From positions 1,541,754 to 1,605,753 of the forward strand of contig JAWKQB010000001.1 in the NCBI GenBank assembly GCA_041390365.1: a stretch of 64,000 bases of DNA, written 5' to 3'. Position numbers and translations under genes: made by a program. Positions 15,770 through 24,281 of this stretch are shown one piece after another. The stretch comes from Syntrophotaleaceae bacterium. GTDB taxonomy: Bacteria; Desulfobacterota; Desulfuromonadia; Desulfuromonadales; Syntrophotaleaceae. Numbering within the stretch: position 1 is the first letter of the stretch; each line of letters opens with the position of its first letter. A model generated the notes under the pieces. That model saw only the letters and a list, made by a program, of their open reading frames with translations. It searched no databases and was not told the DNA's origin.

Positions 15770-17871
15770 TGACCTGAGCGCAAAACCAGGCGGAAGCCGA
15801 GGCCGCCGTAGCGAAGGCCCGGCTCGTACCTGCCGCGAAAGGCCGAACGGCAGTACCAGGCGATGCTGCGCCAGCCGCCGCCGCGGTAGACGCGGTCGGA
15901 GCCCGACGTAGGCCCCTGAGGATTGTTGCGCGGACTATTGCGGTAATAACTGCTGTCGAACCAGTCGTGACACCATTCCCACACATTGCCGCTCATGTCG
16001 TACAGACCCAGGCCATTGGACCGCTTCTGTGCCACCGGGTGGGTCTTGCCGCCGCTGTTGTCGTCGTACCACGCCACCGCATCGAGGTTGCTTCCACCGG
16101 CATACTTCTCGGCTTTTCCACCACTGCGCGCCGCATATTCCCACTCTGCCTCGGTCGGCAGGCGGAAAGTCTTGCCGCTGCGCGACCCGAGTTTACGAAT
16201 ATAATCCCGGGCGTCGTTCCAACTGACCTGTTCAACGGGATAGTTATCACCGTTTTTGAAACGGGACGGATTGCTGCCCATGATCTTCCCCCACTGCCCC
16301 TGGGTCACCTCGGTCTTGCCCATCCAGAAGCCATCCAAGCACACCTCGTGCACCGGTTTTTCGTCCGAGTCACCATCGGTCGAACCCATTTGAAAACACC
16401 CCCCAGGCACCCAGACGAACTCCATGCCGGTCACCGGTTCGGTCCAGGTCTGGCCCTTGCGGGGCGTCTGCCGGGCCCGGGCCAGCGCCGCCTGGCGCTG
16501 CTGCTCGGCCTGCCTCTCGGCCGCAGCCAACCGCTGCCGGGCTGCGCTCAAACCACCGGCCCCCGGCAGAATCGAATCAGCCTTGTCCAAATAAGTCCCT
16601 GCCCTGCCGAATTTCCCCTGCCCGATCGCCTCCTCGCACAACTCCAGATACTTCTCGACAATCCGCTCCAATCCTTGCCTGGCCTGCCGGTTCCCGCCAT
16701 CGAGCGCGAGCACCCTGCGATAGCGCTCCAGGGCGTTGTTGCCTTCCGGACTGCTCAACCGCAGGGCCTCCAGATCCTGCCGCGCTTCGGCCAGCAAACG
16801 GTCGATCTCCCTTTGCCGTTGCTGGTCAGCGGTGTCCTGCCGGGACGCGGAAACCGTCGATGACGGAGCCGTCGCTCCGGAAGGCCGCTGGGCCAACCAG
16901 ATGCCGCCAAGCAAAAGTAACGCCGCCAGCGCTCCGCCGATGCCCCAGGCGAGACCGCTGTTCGATCCGCCCCGTTGAGGGCTGCCTTCGCCGGTATTCC
17001 GTGCGGGCGGATCGTTGCTGACACTGGCTATGATCTCGGTTCGAGGCGCGGAACGTTCCAAAACCTCCCCGCCCAACACCCGATCGATGGCCGCCATCAA
17101 CTCCGCGGCATCGGCGAAACGCCCCTCCGGACTCTTGGCCAGCAAACGGTCAATAAGGCCCTGATAGTTCAGCAGATGGCCAGGCAGCTCCGGCACCGGA
17201 TCACTGATATGCATCAGCCCCACGGCATAGGTATCCTCGGCGTCATAGGGCACCTTGCCGGTGAGCATCTCGAACAGCACCACGCCCAGACTGTAGAGGT
17301 CGCTGCGGCCGTCCACCTCCTTACCCCGGGCCTGCTCGGGGCTCATGTAGTGGGGCGTGCCGATGCTCATGCCGGTTTTGGTCATGCGGGTGCCGCTGCC
17401 GAGCGCCCGGGCGATGCCGAGATCGGTGAGCACCGGCCGGTCCTGAGCATCGAAGAGGATGTTTTCGGGCTTGATGTCGCGGTGGACGAAACCCTGCTGG
17501 TGGGCGTAGCCGAGGGCATCGGCCAGGGAAAGGAGAATCGTCAGGGCCTGTTTGGGATCGAGGCCCTGACGGATGCGCTGCTTGAGATCGCCGCCGGGCA
17601 GCAGGGCCATGGTGTAATAGGGACTGCTGCCTTCATGGCCCACGTCGAACAGGGTGACGATGTTGGGATGATGCAGGGCGGCGCTGGCGCGCACCTCTTT
17701 TTCGAAACGGGCGATACGCTCGGGATCGCGGGCCAGTTCGGGCGGCAGCACCTTGAGCGCCACCTGGCGGCCGAGGGTGGTGTCCTCGGCCAGAAAGACG
17801 TCGGCCATCCCCCCGGCGCCGAGTTTTTGCATTATGCGGTATCGACCGAGTTGGAAGCCCGGTTGCAGCAT
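15766..17871 (-). CDS. DGR target: Ser/Thr receptor kinase with FGE/lectin-like variable domain
   Basis: 701 residues. The Hanks-type kinase is at about 11-265: Gly loop GAGGMADV, Lys40, HRDIKPEN (Asp132), DLG in place of DFG (150-152), SPEQ. One membrane helix follows at 307-328. A helical TPR-like stalk spans about 350-465, and a C-terminal FGE-sulfatase (SUMF1, C-type-lectin-like) domain spans about 475-698. The last 44 residues are VR1. The kinase should face the cytoplasm and the variable domain the periplasm or outside. Of the two catalytic Cys expected in active FGE, only the second (in WYCRSA) is present; the first position is a variable residue (Ser), so this domain probably binds ligands rather than making formylglycine. 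GGAGG precedes the ATG. Confidence 0.95.
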   Translation of the reverse strand: MLQPGFQLGRYRIMQKLGAGGMADVFLAEDTTLGRQVALKVLPPELARDPERIARFEKEVRASAALHHPNIVTLFDVGHEGSSPYYTMALLPGGDLKQRIRQGLDPKQALTILLSLADALGYAHQQGFVHRDIKPENILFDAQDRPVLTDLGIARALGSGTRMTKTGMSIGTPHYMSPEQARGKEVDGRSDLYSLGVVLFEMLTGKVPYDAEDTYAVGLMHISDPVPELPGHLLNYQGLIDRLLAKSPEGRFADAAELMAAIDRVLGGEVLERSAPRTEIIASVSNDPPARNTGEGSPQRGGSNSGLAWGIGGALAALLLLGGIWLAQRPSGATAPSSTVSASRQDTADQQRQREIDRLLAEARQDLEALRLSSPEGNNALERYRRVLALDGGNRQARQGLERIVEKYLELCEEAIGQGKFGRAGTYLDKADSILPGAGGLSAARQRLAAAERQAEQQRQAALARARQTPRKGQTWTEPVTGMEFVWVPGGCFQMGSTDGDSDEKPVHEVCLDGFWMGKTEVTQGQWGKIMGSNPSRFKNGDNYPVEQVSWNDARDYIRKLGSRSGKTFRLPTEAEWEYAARSGGKAEKYAGGSNLDAVAWYDDNSGGKTHPVAQKRSNGLGLYDMSGNVWEWCHDWFDSSYYRNSPRNNPQGPTSGSDRVYRGGGWRSIAWYCRSAFRGRYEPGLRYGGLGFRLVLRSGQ
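15774..15904 (-). repeat. DGR variable repeat VR1
   Basis: Aligned without gaps to the TR. Across the 102-base core (15803-15904) 22 bases differ, and all 22 are adenines in the TR coding strand (22 of 31 such adenines changed). None of the other core bases differ. The 29 bases at 15774-15802 are identical to the TR. TR Asn codons became Asp, Tyr, Arg, Ser, Ile, Phe, Gly and Leu here (RGGGWRSIAWYCRSAFRG against TR RGGSWNNNARNCRSANRN). Confidence 0.97.
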
Positions 17872-17921
17872 TTTTCCCTCCTGGTTAACAAATCAGCAAA
17901 TAAATCTTCGAATTCACAACC

Positions 17922-18143
17922 TTCGCGGCTGAAGCCGCTCCCACAAAAATCACAACCTTGCTCTGCCCTGCATGACCCTGCCCTGCCTCTGTGGGAGCGG
18001 CTTTAGCCGCGAATCGGGGTTTGCAGGGTTGAACCAAAACCCTTCGCGGCTGAAGCCGCTCCCACAGAGAGTCTCAACCGAAGTCACAAACAAAACTTCA
18101 ATCCTGTTCCCCTCTGCCCTTGTGGGAGCGGTCTTTCGACCGA
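17922..18143. repeat. REP-like repeats upstream of the DGR target gene
   Basis: Units at 17922, 17990 and 18043, plus a variant at 18120 in which the palindrome is GGTCTTTCGACC but the GTGGGAGC tail is kept. They lie in the leader region of the kinase gene, about 50-270 bases before its start. Confidence 0.8.
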
Positions 18144-18168
18144 AGGGATATTGATGGTTTTTTCCCTG

Positions 18169-18432
18169 TCAAAAACCACTCAACTCGGATTGCAGATGAA
18201 CAAAAAGCCCGATATACAAAATGGTAAACAGAACACTCAGTACTGCCCCGCCTATCGCCAGGATCTTCCATGTCTTCGGGACAAAGGGTTTGATCTCCTT
18301 GCCGCAATATCCCGGAGAGGCCAGTTCGGCAAGTGTCTCATCGAGCCGGTTCCTTGCCTTCATGCCAAAAAAGATGGACGAAAGACCCAGTAAGGGGATG
18401 TTGAAAAGAATGACCGAAGCGATGCTGAACAT
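18169..18432 (-). CDS. Small two-helix membrane protein, possibly frameshifted at 5' end
   Basis: 87 residues, with hydrophobic segments at about 1-22 (MFSIASVILFNIPLLGLSS) and 58-80 (ILAIGGAVLSVLFTILYIGL), and a basic loop between. The layout resembles CD225/DUF4190-like small membrane proteins. No ribosome site precedes ATG 18432, whereas GGAGGAAAAA stands before an ATG at about 18492 in another frame that runs into the same DNA. The simplest reading is a frameshift near 18440, so the intact protein would begin near 18492. Function unknown. Confidence 0.45.
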   Translation of the reverse strand: MFSIASVILFNIPLLGLSSIFFGMKARNRLDETLAELASPGYCGKEIKPFVPKTWKILAIGGAVLSVLFTILYIGLFVHLQSELSGF

Positions 18433-18566
18433 GACGCCGGTTTTGAATGATTTGGGGACCTCTGCCGTACACGTGTCTGGACTGCTTCCATTTTTTCCTC
18501 CTGTTGTTGGTTGTTTTTCACCTGCCGATCCGAAATAAGATTTGAATCATTTTTGTTTTCAGGGGC

Positions 18567-18710
18567 TTCGCGGCTAAAGCCGCTCCTACAAAAGCCGCAA
18601 CATTGCTCTGCCATGCATGACCCTGCCCTGCCCCTGTGGGAGCGGCTTTAGCCGCGAATGGGGGTTGCAGGGTCGAACCAAAAACCTTCGCGGCTAAAGC
18701 CGCTCCCACA
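18567..18710. repeat. REP-like repeats (3 units)
   Basis: Units at 18567, 18635 and 18687 in alternating orientation, with the same spacer text (AACATTGCTCTGCC...) as elsewhere. They separate the VR2 gene from the small membrane protein gene. Confidence 0.85.
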
Positions 18711-18787
18711 AAAACCATCCCCCCGGTCCAAATTCGTCGACGCTTCCGGCCGGGCGGCCCCTGCGGGCGCTTCCGCTCTCTGCTGGC

Positions 18788-20491
18788 TCACTGACCTGCG
18801 GACAGGACCAGCCGGAAACCCAGATCGTATCCGTGAATGCGGGGCCTGATCCCGTTGCGACTGGCAGAGCGGCAGATCTTGGCGTTGATGTCCCAACTGC
18901 CGCCGCGTATGACACGGCTGGAGCCTGATGCGGGTCCTTGCGGATTGCTGCGCGGACTGTTGCGGTAGTAGTCTTCGCCGTATCGATCCTGGCACCATTC
19001 CCAAACGTTGCCGTGCATATCGTGCAAACCAAAGACGTTGGCCTTAAAAGATCCGACCGGCGTGGTCTTTTTCCGGTAAAGCCCCTTGGGCGCATTGCCA
19101 TAAGGATACTTGCCGTCGTAGTTGACTTGATCCGGGGTGATAGTGCGGCCAAATGCAAAGGGCGTCGTGGTACCGGCCCGAGCTGCATACTCCCACTCGG
19201 CCTCGGTCGGCAGGCGGAAAGACTTGCCACTGCGCAAGCCGAGTTTGCGGATGTAATCCTGCGCATCATCCCAACTGACCCGCTCCACGGGATAGTTATC
19301 GCCGTTTTTGAAACACGAAGGGTTGCTGCCCATGATCTCCCACCACTGACCCTGGGTGACCTCGTATTTCCCTATCAAGAAACCGTCCACACACACCTCG
19401 TGCTGCGCCTCTTCGATATAACGGCTTTCTTCACTAGCCGGACTCCCCATCTGAAAACACCCCCCCGGCACCCAAACGAACTCCATGCCCGTGACCGGCT
19501 CGGTCCAACTCCTGGCCGGAGTTGGGGTCTGCCTGGACTGGGGCTGCTCTGCCTGGCGTGGTTCCTCCTTGAGCCCGCTGCATGCGATCACCTGCTCCCG
19601 ATAAATCGCGATATCGGTTTCAAAGGGATTGCCGAATCCGGTATTGATGGCGCGGTCGAAAGCCTTGAGAGCCTGAACCGAAAGGATGGCGCCTTCCCCC
19701 ACGGATCCCATCGAGTCCATGGTGCTGAGCACATCGCCATAACCGCCCGGAGTCGCCGCGTAATAGGTATTTCGAAGAAAGCTGGAAAAGGTGTCCCAAC
19801 CGTCGCGGTAGGTGACCTTTGTCATCAATGCCCCGGCGGGGGCGGACAGGCGCAAAGCTTTATGGGCATGCCCGGCGGCCTCCTTGAGTTCCGAGAGGGG
19901 GATGGATTTCGTCTGGCTCCACCCCACGGGCGACTGAATAAAGTACCGGTTCTGAAAGTCGGCCGCTTTTTTGGCGGAGATCTCGGCCACCTTTCCGAAA
20001 TACAGCCCTACGCCCAAGGCCTCCGCTCGTCCCATCTCGCTGCCTGCCGCGGCAGTGGTGGCGATGGCCCCGGTGACGATATTGACGGAAGCGGTGGGGT
20101 CCCCGGCCGCGGTTCGCAGAGCGGTGCCGATGTAACTGCCGGCCACATTGGTCAGCGCCTGATCGAACTGGTTCAGCCCCTGTTTGTACTGGGAAGCGGT
20201 CATCAATTTACTCAAGGACCGGGAAAGATCCTGATGAGGATAAAGGTCCGGCGCCAGGGTCTGTTTGTAGCCATCCCGCGCCTGCGACAGCAGCGCCAGG
20301 ATGCCGATGTCCTGAACCGGGCACCAGGCCGAGCCGCAATGCCGCTTGAAATCCCATCCTTCAAGGGGTATTTCGTAAACCTGCCCCTGGTCGCTGACCC
20401 GGATGGTTTTCAGCTCGGCTGCCATGCCGGTACCCGACAGGAGCAGGAGTTGGCTGACAACTGTCAGCAAAACAATATTGAAAGATTTCAT
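18788..20491 (-). CDS. Secreted FGE/lectin-domain protein with VR-like C-terminus
   Basis: 567 residues from the ATG at 20491 (GGGAGGCAAGAA before it); an upstream in-frame ATG would only add REP-encoded residues. Signal peptide: MKSFNIVLLTVVSQLLLLSG to about MAA-EL. Residues about 25-350 form an Ala-rich, mostly helical domain that I do not recognise, with a hydrophobic stretch near ATTAAAG. Residues about 365-567 are an FGE-sulfatase domain closely related to the DGR target (WTEPVTGMEFVWVPGGCFQM is shared) and end in LGFRLVLSAGQ. The variable segment RGGSWDINAKICRSASRN matches TR positions in protein but not cleanly in DNA. It lacks kinase and membrane anchor, so it could be a soluble relative or decoy of the receptor. 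Confidence 0.85.
   Translation of the reverse strand: MKSFNIVLLTVVSQLLLLSGTGMAAELKTIRVSDQGQVYEIPLEGWDFKRHCGSAWCPVQDIGILALLSQARDGYKQTLAPDLYPHQDLSRSLSKLMTASQYKQGLNQFDQALTNVAGSYIGTALRTAAGDPTASVNIVTGAIATTAAAGSEMGRAEALGVGLYFGKVAEISAKKAADFQNRYFIQSPVGWSQTKSIPLSELKEAAGHAHKALRLSAPAGALMTKVTYRDGWDTFSSFLRNTYYAATPGGYGDVLSTMDSMGSVGEGAILSVQALKAFDRAINTGFGNPFETDIAIYREQVIACSGLKEEPRQAEQPQSRQTPTPARSWTEPVTGMEFVWVPGGCFQMGSPASEESRYIEEAQHEVCVDGFLIGKYEVTQGQWWEIMGSNPSCFKNGDNYPVERVSWDDAQDYIRKLGLRSGKSFRLPTEAEWEYAARAGTTTPFAFGRTITPDQVNYDGKYPYGNAPKGLYRKKTTPVGSFKANVFGLHDMHGNVWEWCQDRYGEDYYRNSPRSNPQGPASGSSRVIRGGSWDINAKICRSASRNGIRPRIHGYDLGFRLVLSAGQ
18796..18926 (-). repeat. VR-like segment VR2 (drifted)
   Basis: Aligns gap-free with the TR, but by eye about 34 bases differ and about 20 of these are not TR adenines, including many in the IMH part. 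It is therefore not a recent product of this TR: either it lost IMH identity and decayed, or it was served by another TR. Confidence 0.65.
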
Positions 20492-20569
20492 TTCTTGCCT
20501 CCCGAAAAAACCATACTTGTTTGCTGCTTTCAGATTCCGACTCGAAATGACCCCCATGCTTGCAGAGGC

Positions 20570-20973
20570 TTCGCGGCTGAAGCCGCTCCTACAAAAATCA
20601 CAACCTTGCTCTGCCATGCATGACCCTGCCCTGCCTCTGTGGGAGTGGCTTCAGCCACGAATGGGGCTTGCATTAGCCGACCAAAACCTTCGCGGCTAAA
20701 GCCGCTCCCACAAATCCCTCACAACCGCAACCTTGCTCTGCCATGCATGACCCTGCCCTGCCTCTGTGGGAGTGGCTTCAGCCACGAATCGGGGTTTGCA
20801 TTAGCCGACCAAAACCTTCGCGGCTGAAGCCGCTCCCACAAATCCCTCACAACCGCAATCTTGCTCTGCCATGCCTGGCCCTGCCCTGCCTCACCCCTGT
20901 GGGAGCGGCTTCAGCCGCGAATCGGGATTTGCAGGGTCGAACCAAAACCTTCGCGGCTGAAGCCGCTCCCACA
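20570..20973. repeat. REP-like repeat array (7 units)
   Basis: Units at 20570, 20638, 20689, 20765, 20817, 20898 and 20950. The 20638 and 20765 units share compensating changes in both arms (GTGGCTTCAGCCAC), so pairing is kept: evidence that the hairpin matters. The 127-base step between these two marks a tandem duplication. Confidence 0.88.
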
Positions 20974-21090
20974 CAAGTCAACTCCCCGGTCAAAACCGCC
21001 GCCGCTCCAGCGCGCCTTCGGGGTCGCGCAGGGCCGGGCTTCGCTTCCGGCCAAGCGGACCCCTCCGGGCGCTTCCGCTCCTGCCTGGCT

Positions 21091-23480
21091 CATCGAACTG
21101 GGGGCAAGACAAGCCGGAACCCCAGGTCGTCGCTGTAGTCGCCTTGGAGCCTGAGGCGAGAGGCCGAACGGCAATCCCAGTCGGTGTAGAAGCTGCCGCC
21201 GCGTAAGACACGGTACGAGCCCCCGGATGGGCCCTTGGGGTTGTCCTTCGGGCTCTTGTCGTAGTAACTGCCGTCGTACCAGTCCTACACCCACTCCCAG
21301 ACGTTGCCGCTCATGTCGTAGAGCCCCAGGCCGTTGGGTTGTTTCCTCCTAACCGGTTGCGTTTGCCTGCCGCTGTTGCCACTATGCCAGGCGACGGCGT
21401 CGAGGTTGTCGCCGCCGCAGTAGCGCTCCCGATTGCCGCCGCTGCGGCAGGCGTACTCCCACTCGGCCTCGGTGGGCAGGCGGTAGGCTTTGCCGCTCTG
21501 GCCGTTGAGGAAGCGAAGGTAGTCCTGGGTGTCATCCCAGCTCACACTCTCCACCGGCCGGTCGGCCCCCTTGAAGTGGCTGGGATTGCTGTTCATGATC
21601 TTCTGCCATTGCGCCTGTGTGACCACGTATTTGCCCATGTAGAAGTCATCGACACAGACCTCGTGCACGGGACGCTCGTTCAATCTTCCATCACCGAAGA
21701 CGTCGCCCATCTGGAACCCCCCCCCCCCCTTGACCAGCACGAATTCCATGCCGGTGACCGGCTCGGTCCAAATCTTGCCCTTGCGGGGAGCCTACTGAGC
21801 ACTCTCCTTAATTGTTGCCAAACCTTCACGATCTCGTCGCAAATCGACACTTATCTTGCTGCGCATTTCTTTGAGCGTTTCGGTCCCGATAGCTTTTTGA
21901 ATATTTGGTAAATCCATTAGTTTTGTAAAGAAAGCCTCTTTATCATTAATTTCGCGCCGTGCCCGGTCGAACTGTCCAACCTTTGCAAACGCTCCCCAAC
22001 CGTCAGTGAAACATCCTTCACTCATTGAGTGTCGGACTTTAAACCAAGCATTAAAACTACGGGCATCAGAAAAACTAGAGTATTTCATTCGCATCAAAAC
22101 TACTTCACGGAAAGATCCACAAAACTCTACAGCTCCTACCTGGTTATGTCGGTCCAATTCCCGTTGGCCCAAGGTTTCATATGCATCTGCAATACGATCC
22201 AAGCCTCCAATCGCTTGCTGATTGCCGGGATCCAGGCGCAAAATTTCTTCATACTTTTCAAAAGCGCAATTCCCAACAGGCTTAGTCAACCGTTGCTTTT
22301 GCAAATCGATTTGAGCCTTTTCCAACAATATTCCGACACGCCTTCGTTTTTGCTCAGCATGGGACTCTTGATCTGTCAAAAGGGGAGTCTTATCTTCTAA
22401 AGGGGAAGTTTGAGGATTTATTTCAGTGTCAGAATTCGCAGATACTCGTGAAGTAACACCAACCGAACCATCCACCCCTAGGGAAGGGGACGTCCGCTGA
22501 GCCAGCCAGATGCCCCCGACCAGCAGCAAAGCCAGCAAGGCCCCGGCAATGCCCCATTGAAGACCCCTGTTTTTACCCGCGCCTCTGTCCGAGGGTGCAA
22601 CGGAAGATTCCCCAACTTCCTCGATGACCACCTGCGGCAGGATCTCGGTCTTAGGCGAAGGTCGTTCCGGCATCTGGCCTGTCTGCACTTGCCCGACAGC
22701 AACCATCAACGCCCCGGCATCACCAAAACGCTGCTCGGGACTTTTCGCCAGCAGCCCATCGATCAGCCCTTGATAAGCCTCCAGATGCTGCGGCAGCCGA
22801 GGCACCGGCTCATTGATATGGGCATAGGCCACGGCAAAGCTGTCCTGGGCGTCGAAGGGCACCCGACCGGTGAGCATCTCGTAGAGCACCACCCCAAGGC
22901 TGTAGAGATCCGAGCGCCCATCCACCGCCTGACCCCTTGCCTGCTCGGGGCTCATGTAGTGGGGCGTGCCGATGCTCATGCCGGTCTTGGTCATCTGGGT
23001 GCCGCTGCCGAGGGCCTTGGCGATGCCGAGGTCGGTGAGGATCGGCCGATCCCGTTCGTCGAAGAGGATGTTTTCGGGCTTGATGTCGCGGTGGACGAAG
23101 CCCTTGACATGGGCGTAGTCGAGGGCGTCGGCGAGTTGGCGGAGGATTTCGAGGGCCTGTTCGGGGTGCAAGCCGGCGCGGATCTTCTGCTTGAGATCGC
23201 CGCCGGACAGCAGGGCCATGGCGTAATAGGGGCTGCTGCCTGTATGGCCGACCTCGAACAGGGTCACGATGTTGGGATGATGCAGAGCGGCGCTGGCGCG
23301 CACCTCTTTTTCGAAGCGCGCGATCCGCTCGGGATCGCGGGCCAGCTCCGGCGGCAGCACCTTGAGGGCCACCTGGCGGCCGAGGGTGGTATCCTCGGCC
23401 AAAAATACGTCGGCCATCCCGCCGGCGCCAAGTTTTTGCAGTATGCGGTAACGCCCGAGTTGAGGCCCCGGTTGCAGCAT
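21091..23480 (-). pseudogene. Kinase-FGE fusion paralogue of the DGR target, broken by two TAG codons
   Basis: One continuous frame except for TAG at 21792-21794 and TAG at 21285-21287. Codons 1-562 give a Hanks kinase almost identical at the N-terminus to the DGR target (HRDIKPEN, DLG, SPEQARG), a membrane helix (GIAGALLALLLVGGIWLA) and a stalk. After the first TAG comes the FGE domain (WTEPVTGMEFVLVKGG), then TAG in WEWV*DWYDGS, then VR3 and LGFRLVLPPVR with a TGA at 21091. In intact paralogues both TAG sites are Gln/His, so CAG-to-TAG changes explain them. A run of 13 C at 21717-21729 adds one Gly. Without readthrough, a membrane kinase lacking its sensor domain (562 residues) would still be made. 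Confidence 0.85.
21101..21223 (-). repeat. VR-like segment VR3 (drifted, two codons shorter)
   Basis: Encodes RGGSFYTDWDCRSASRLR, then LQGDYSDDLGFRLVL. It keeps the framework of the TR (GGCCGAACGGCA on the plus strand) but lacks two codons and has several non-adenine differences, so it is homologous to VR1 rather than a fresh copy of the TR. Confidence 0.6.
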
Positions 23481-23530
23481 TTTTTTCCCTCCTGGTTGCT
23501 TCAGGAAAAAGGGCTCAGTTCAAACCCCGA

Positions 23531-24190
23531 TTCGCGGCTAAAGCCGCTCCCACAACAATCGAAACCTTGCTCTGCCCCGCCTGGCCCTGCCCTGCCCCTG
23601 CGGGAGCGGCTTCAGCCGCGAATCGGGGTTTGCAGGGTCGAACCAAAACCCTTCGCGGCTGAAGCCGCTCCCACAGAAAAGCCAAACGATCCTCGACTGC
23701 TGCGATTGTGCCGCCCTACCCCTTTGGAAGTGGTCTCCAGGACTTGAATTGGTGTTGACTGAACCGGGCCGGCAATCTTCGCGGCTGAAGCCGCTCCCAC
23801 AGGAGAACTTCACACCCACAAGAATTCGAATATTCTTGGTTGCTCTTGTGGGAGCGGGGCTTTAAACCCCAAAAGGATATTGATGGTTTTTTCCCTGTCA
23901 CCAACAACTCTTGCAAGGCCGCCCAAAACCCTTCGCGGCTGAAGCCGCTCCTACAAAAACCGCAACCTTGCTCTGCCATGTCTGGCCCTGCCCTGCCTCA
24001 CCCCTGTGGGAGCGGCTTTAGCCGCGAATCGGGGTTTGCAGGGTCGAACCAAAACCGTTCGCGGCTGAAGCCGCTCCTACAAAAACCTTCAACCCTGGCA
24101 TGCCCCACCGACATGTGGGAGCGGCTTCAGCCGCGAATTGTATGTTTGCATGGCCGATCAAGATCCTTCGCGGCTGACGCCGCTCCTGTT
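23531..24190. repeat. REP-like repeat array (about 10 units) between kinase and hexosaminidase genes
   Basis: Units at 23531, 23599, 23652, 23778, 23932, 24005, 24058, 24114 and 24167, plus a variant at about 23846 (palindrome GGGGCTTTAAACCCC). A sequence before the variant and the phrase GATGGTTTTTTCCCTGTCA after it also occur near 18150, so a longer module was duplicated. The 650 bases hold no supported gene. Confidence 0.85.
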
Positions 24191-24281
24191 CAAATCCACA
24201 ACCTGGGCCGCCCTGTCCTGTGAAAGCGGCCTCCCGACCGCGAACCTGAGCAAAGGTACATTCCCCAGGGAAAAAAGCCGT

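Noticed and set aside
18938..20623. 561-codon plus-strand frame opposite the secreted FGE gene
   Set aside because: Antisense shadow in GC-rich DNA; its text is low-complexity and it has no ribosome site.
21285..21794. Genome-wide amber recoding (pyrrolysine-like)
   Set aside because: Several ordinary genes in the window end in TAG (for example 5666, 11046, 11869, 62573), so TAG is a normal stop; only local decay or rare readthrough remains possible.
11551..24190. REP clusters as a CRISPR array
   Set aside because: Units alternate in orientation, spacers are themselves repeated, and no cas gene is present.
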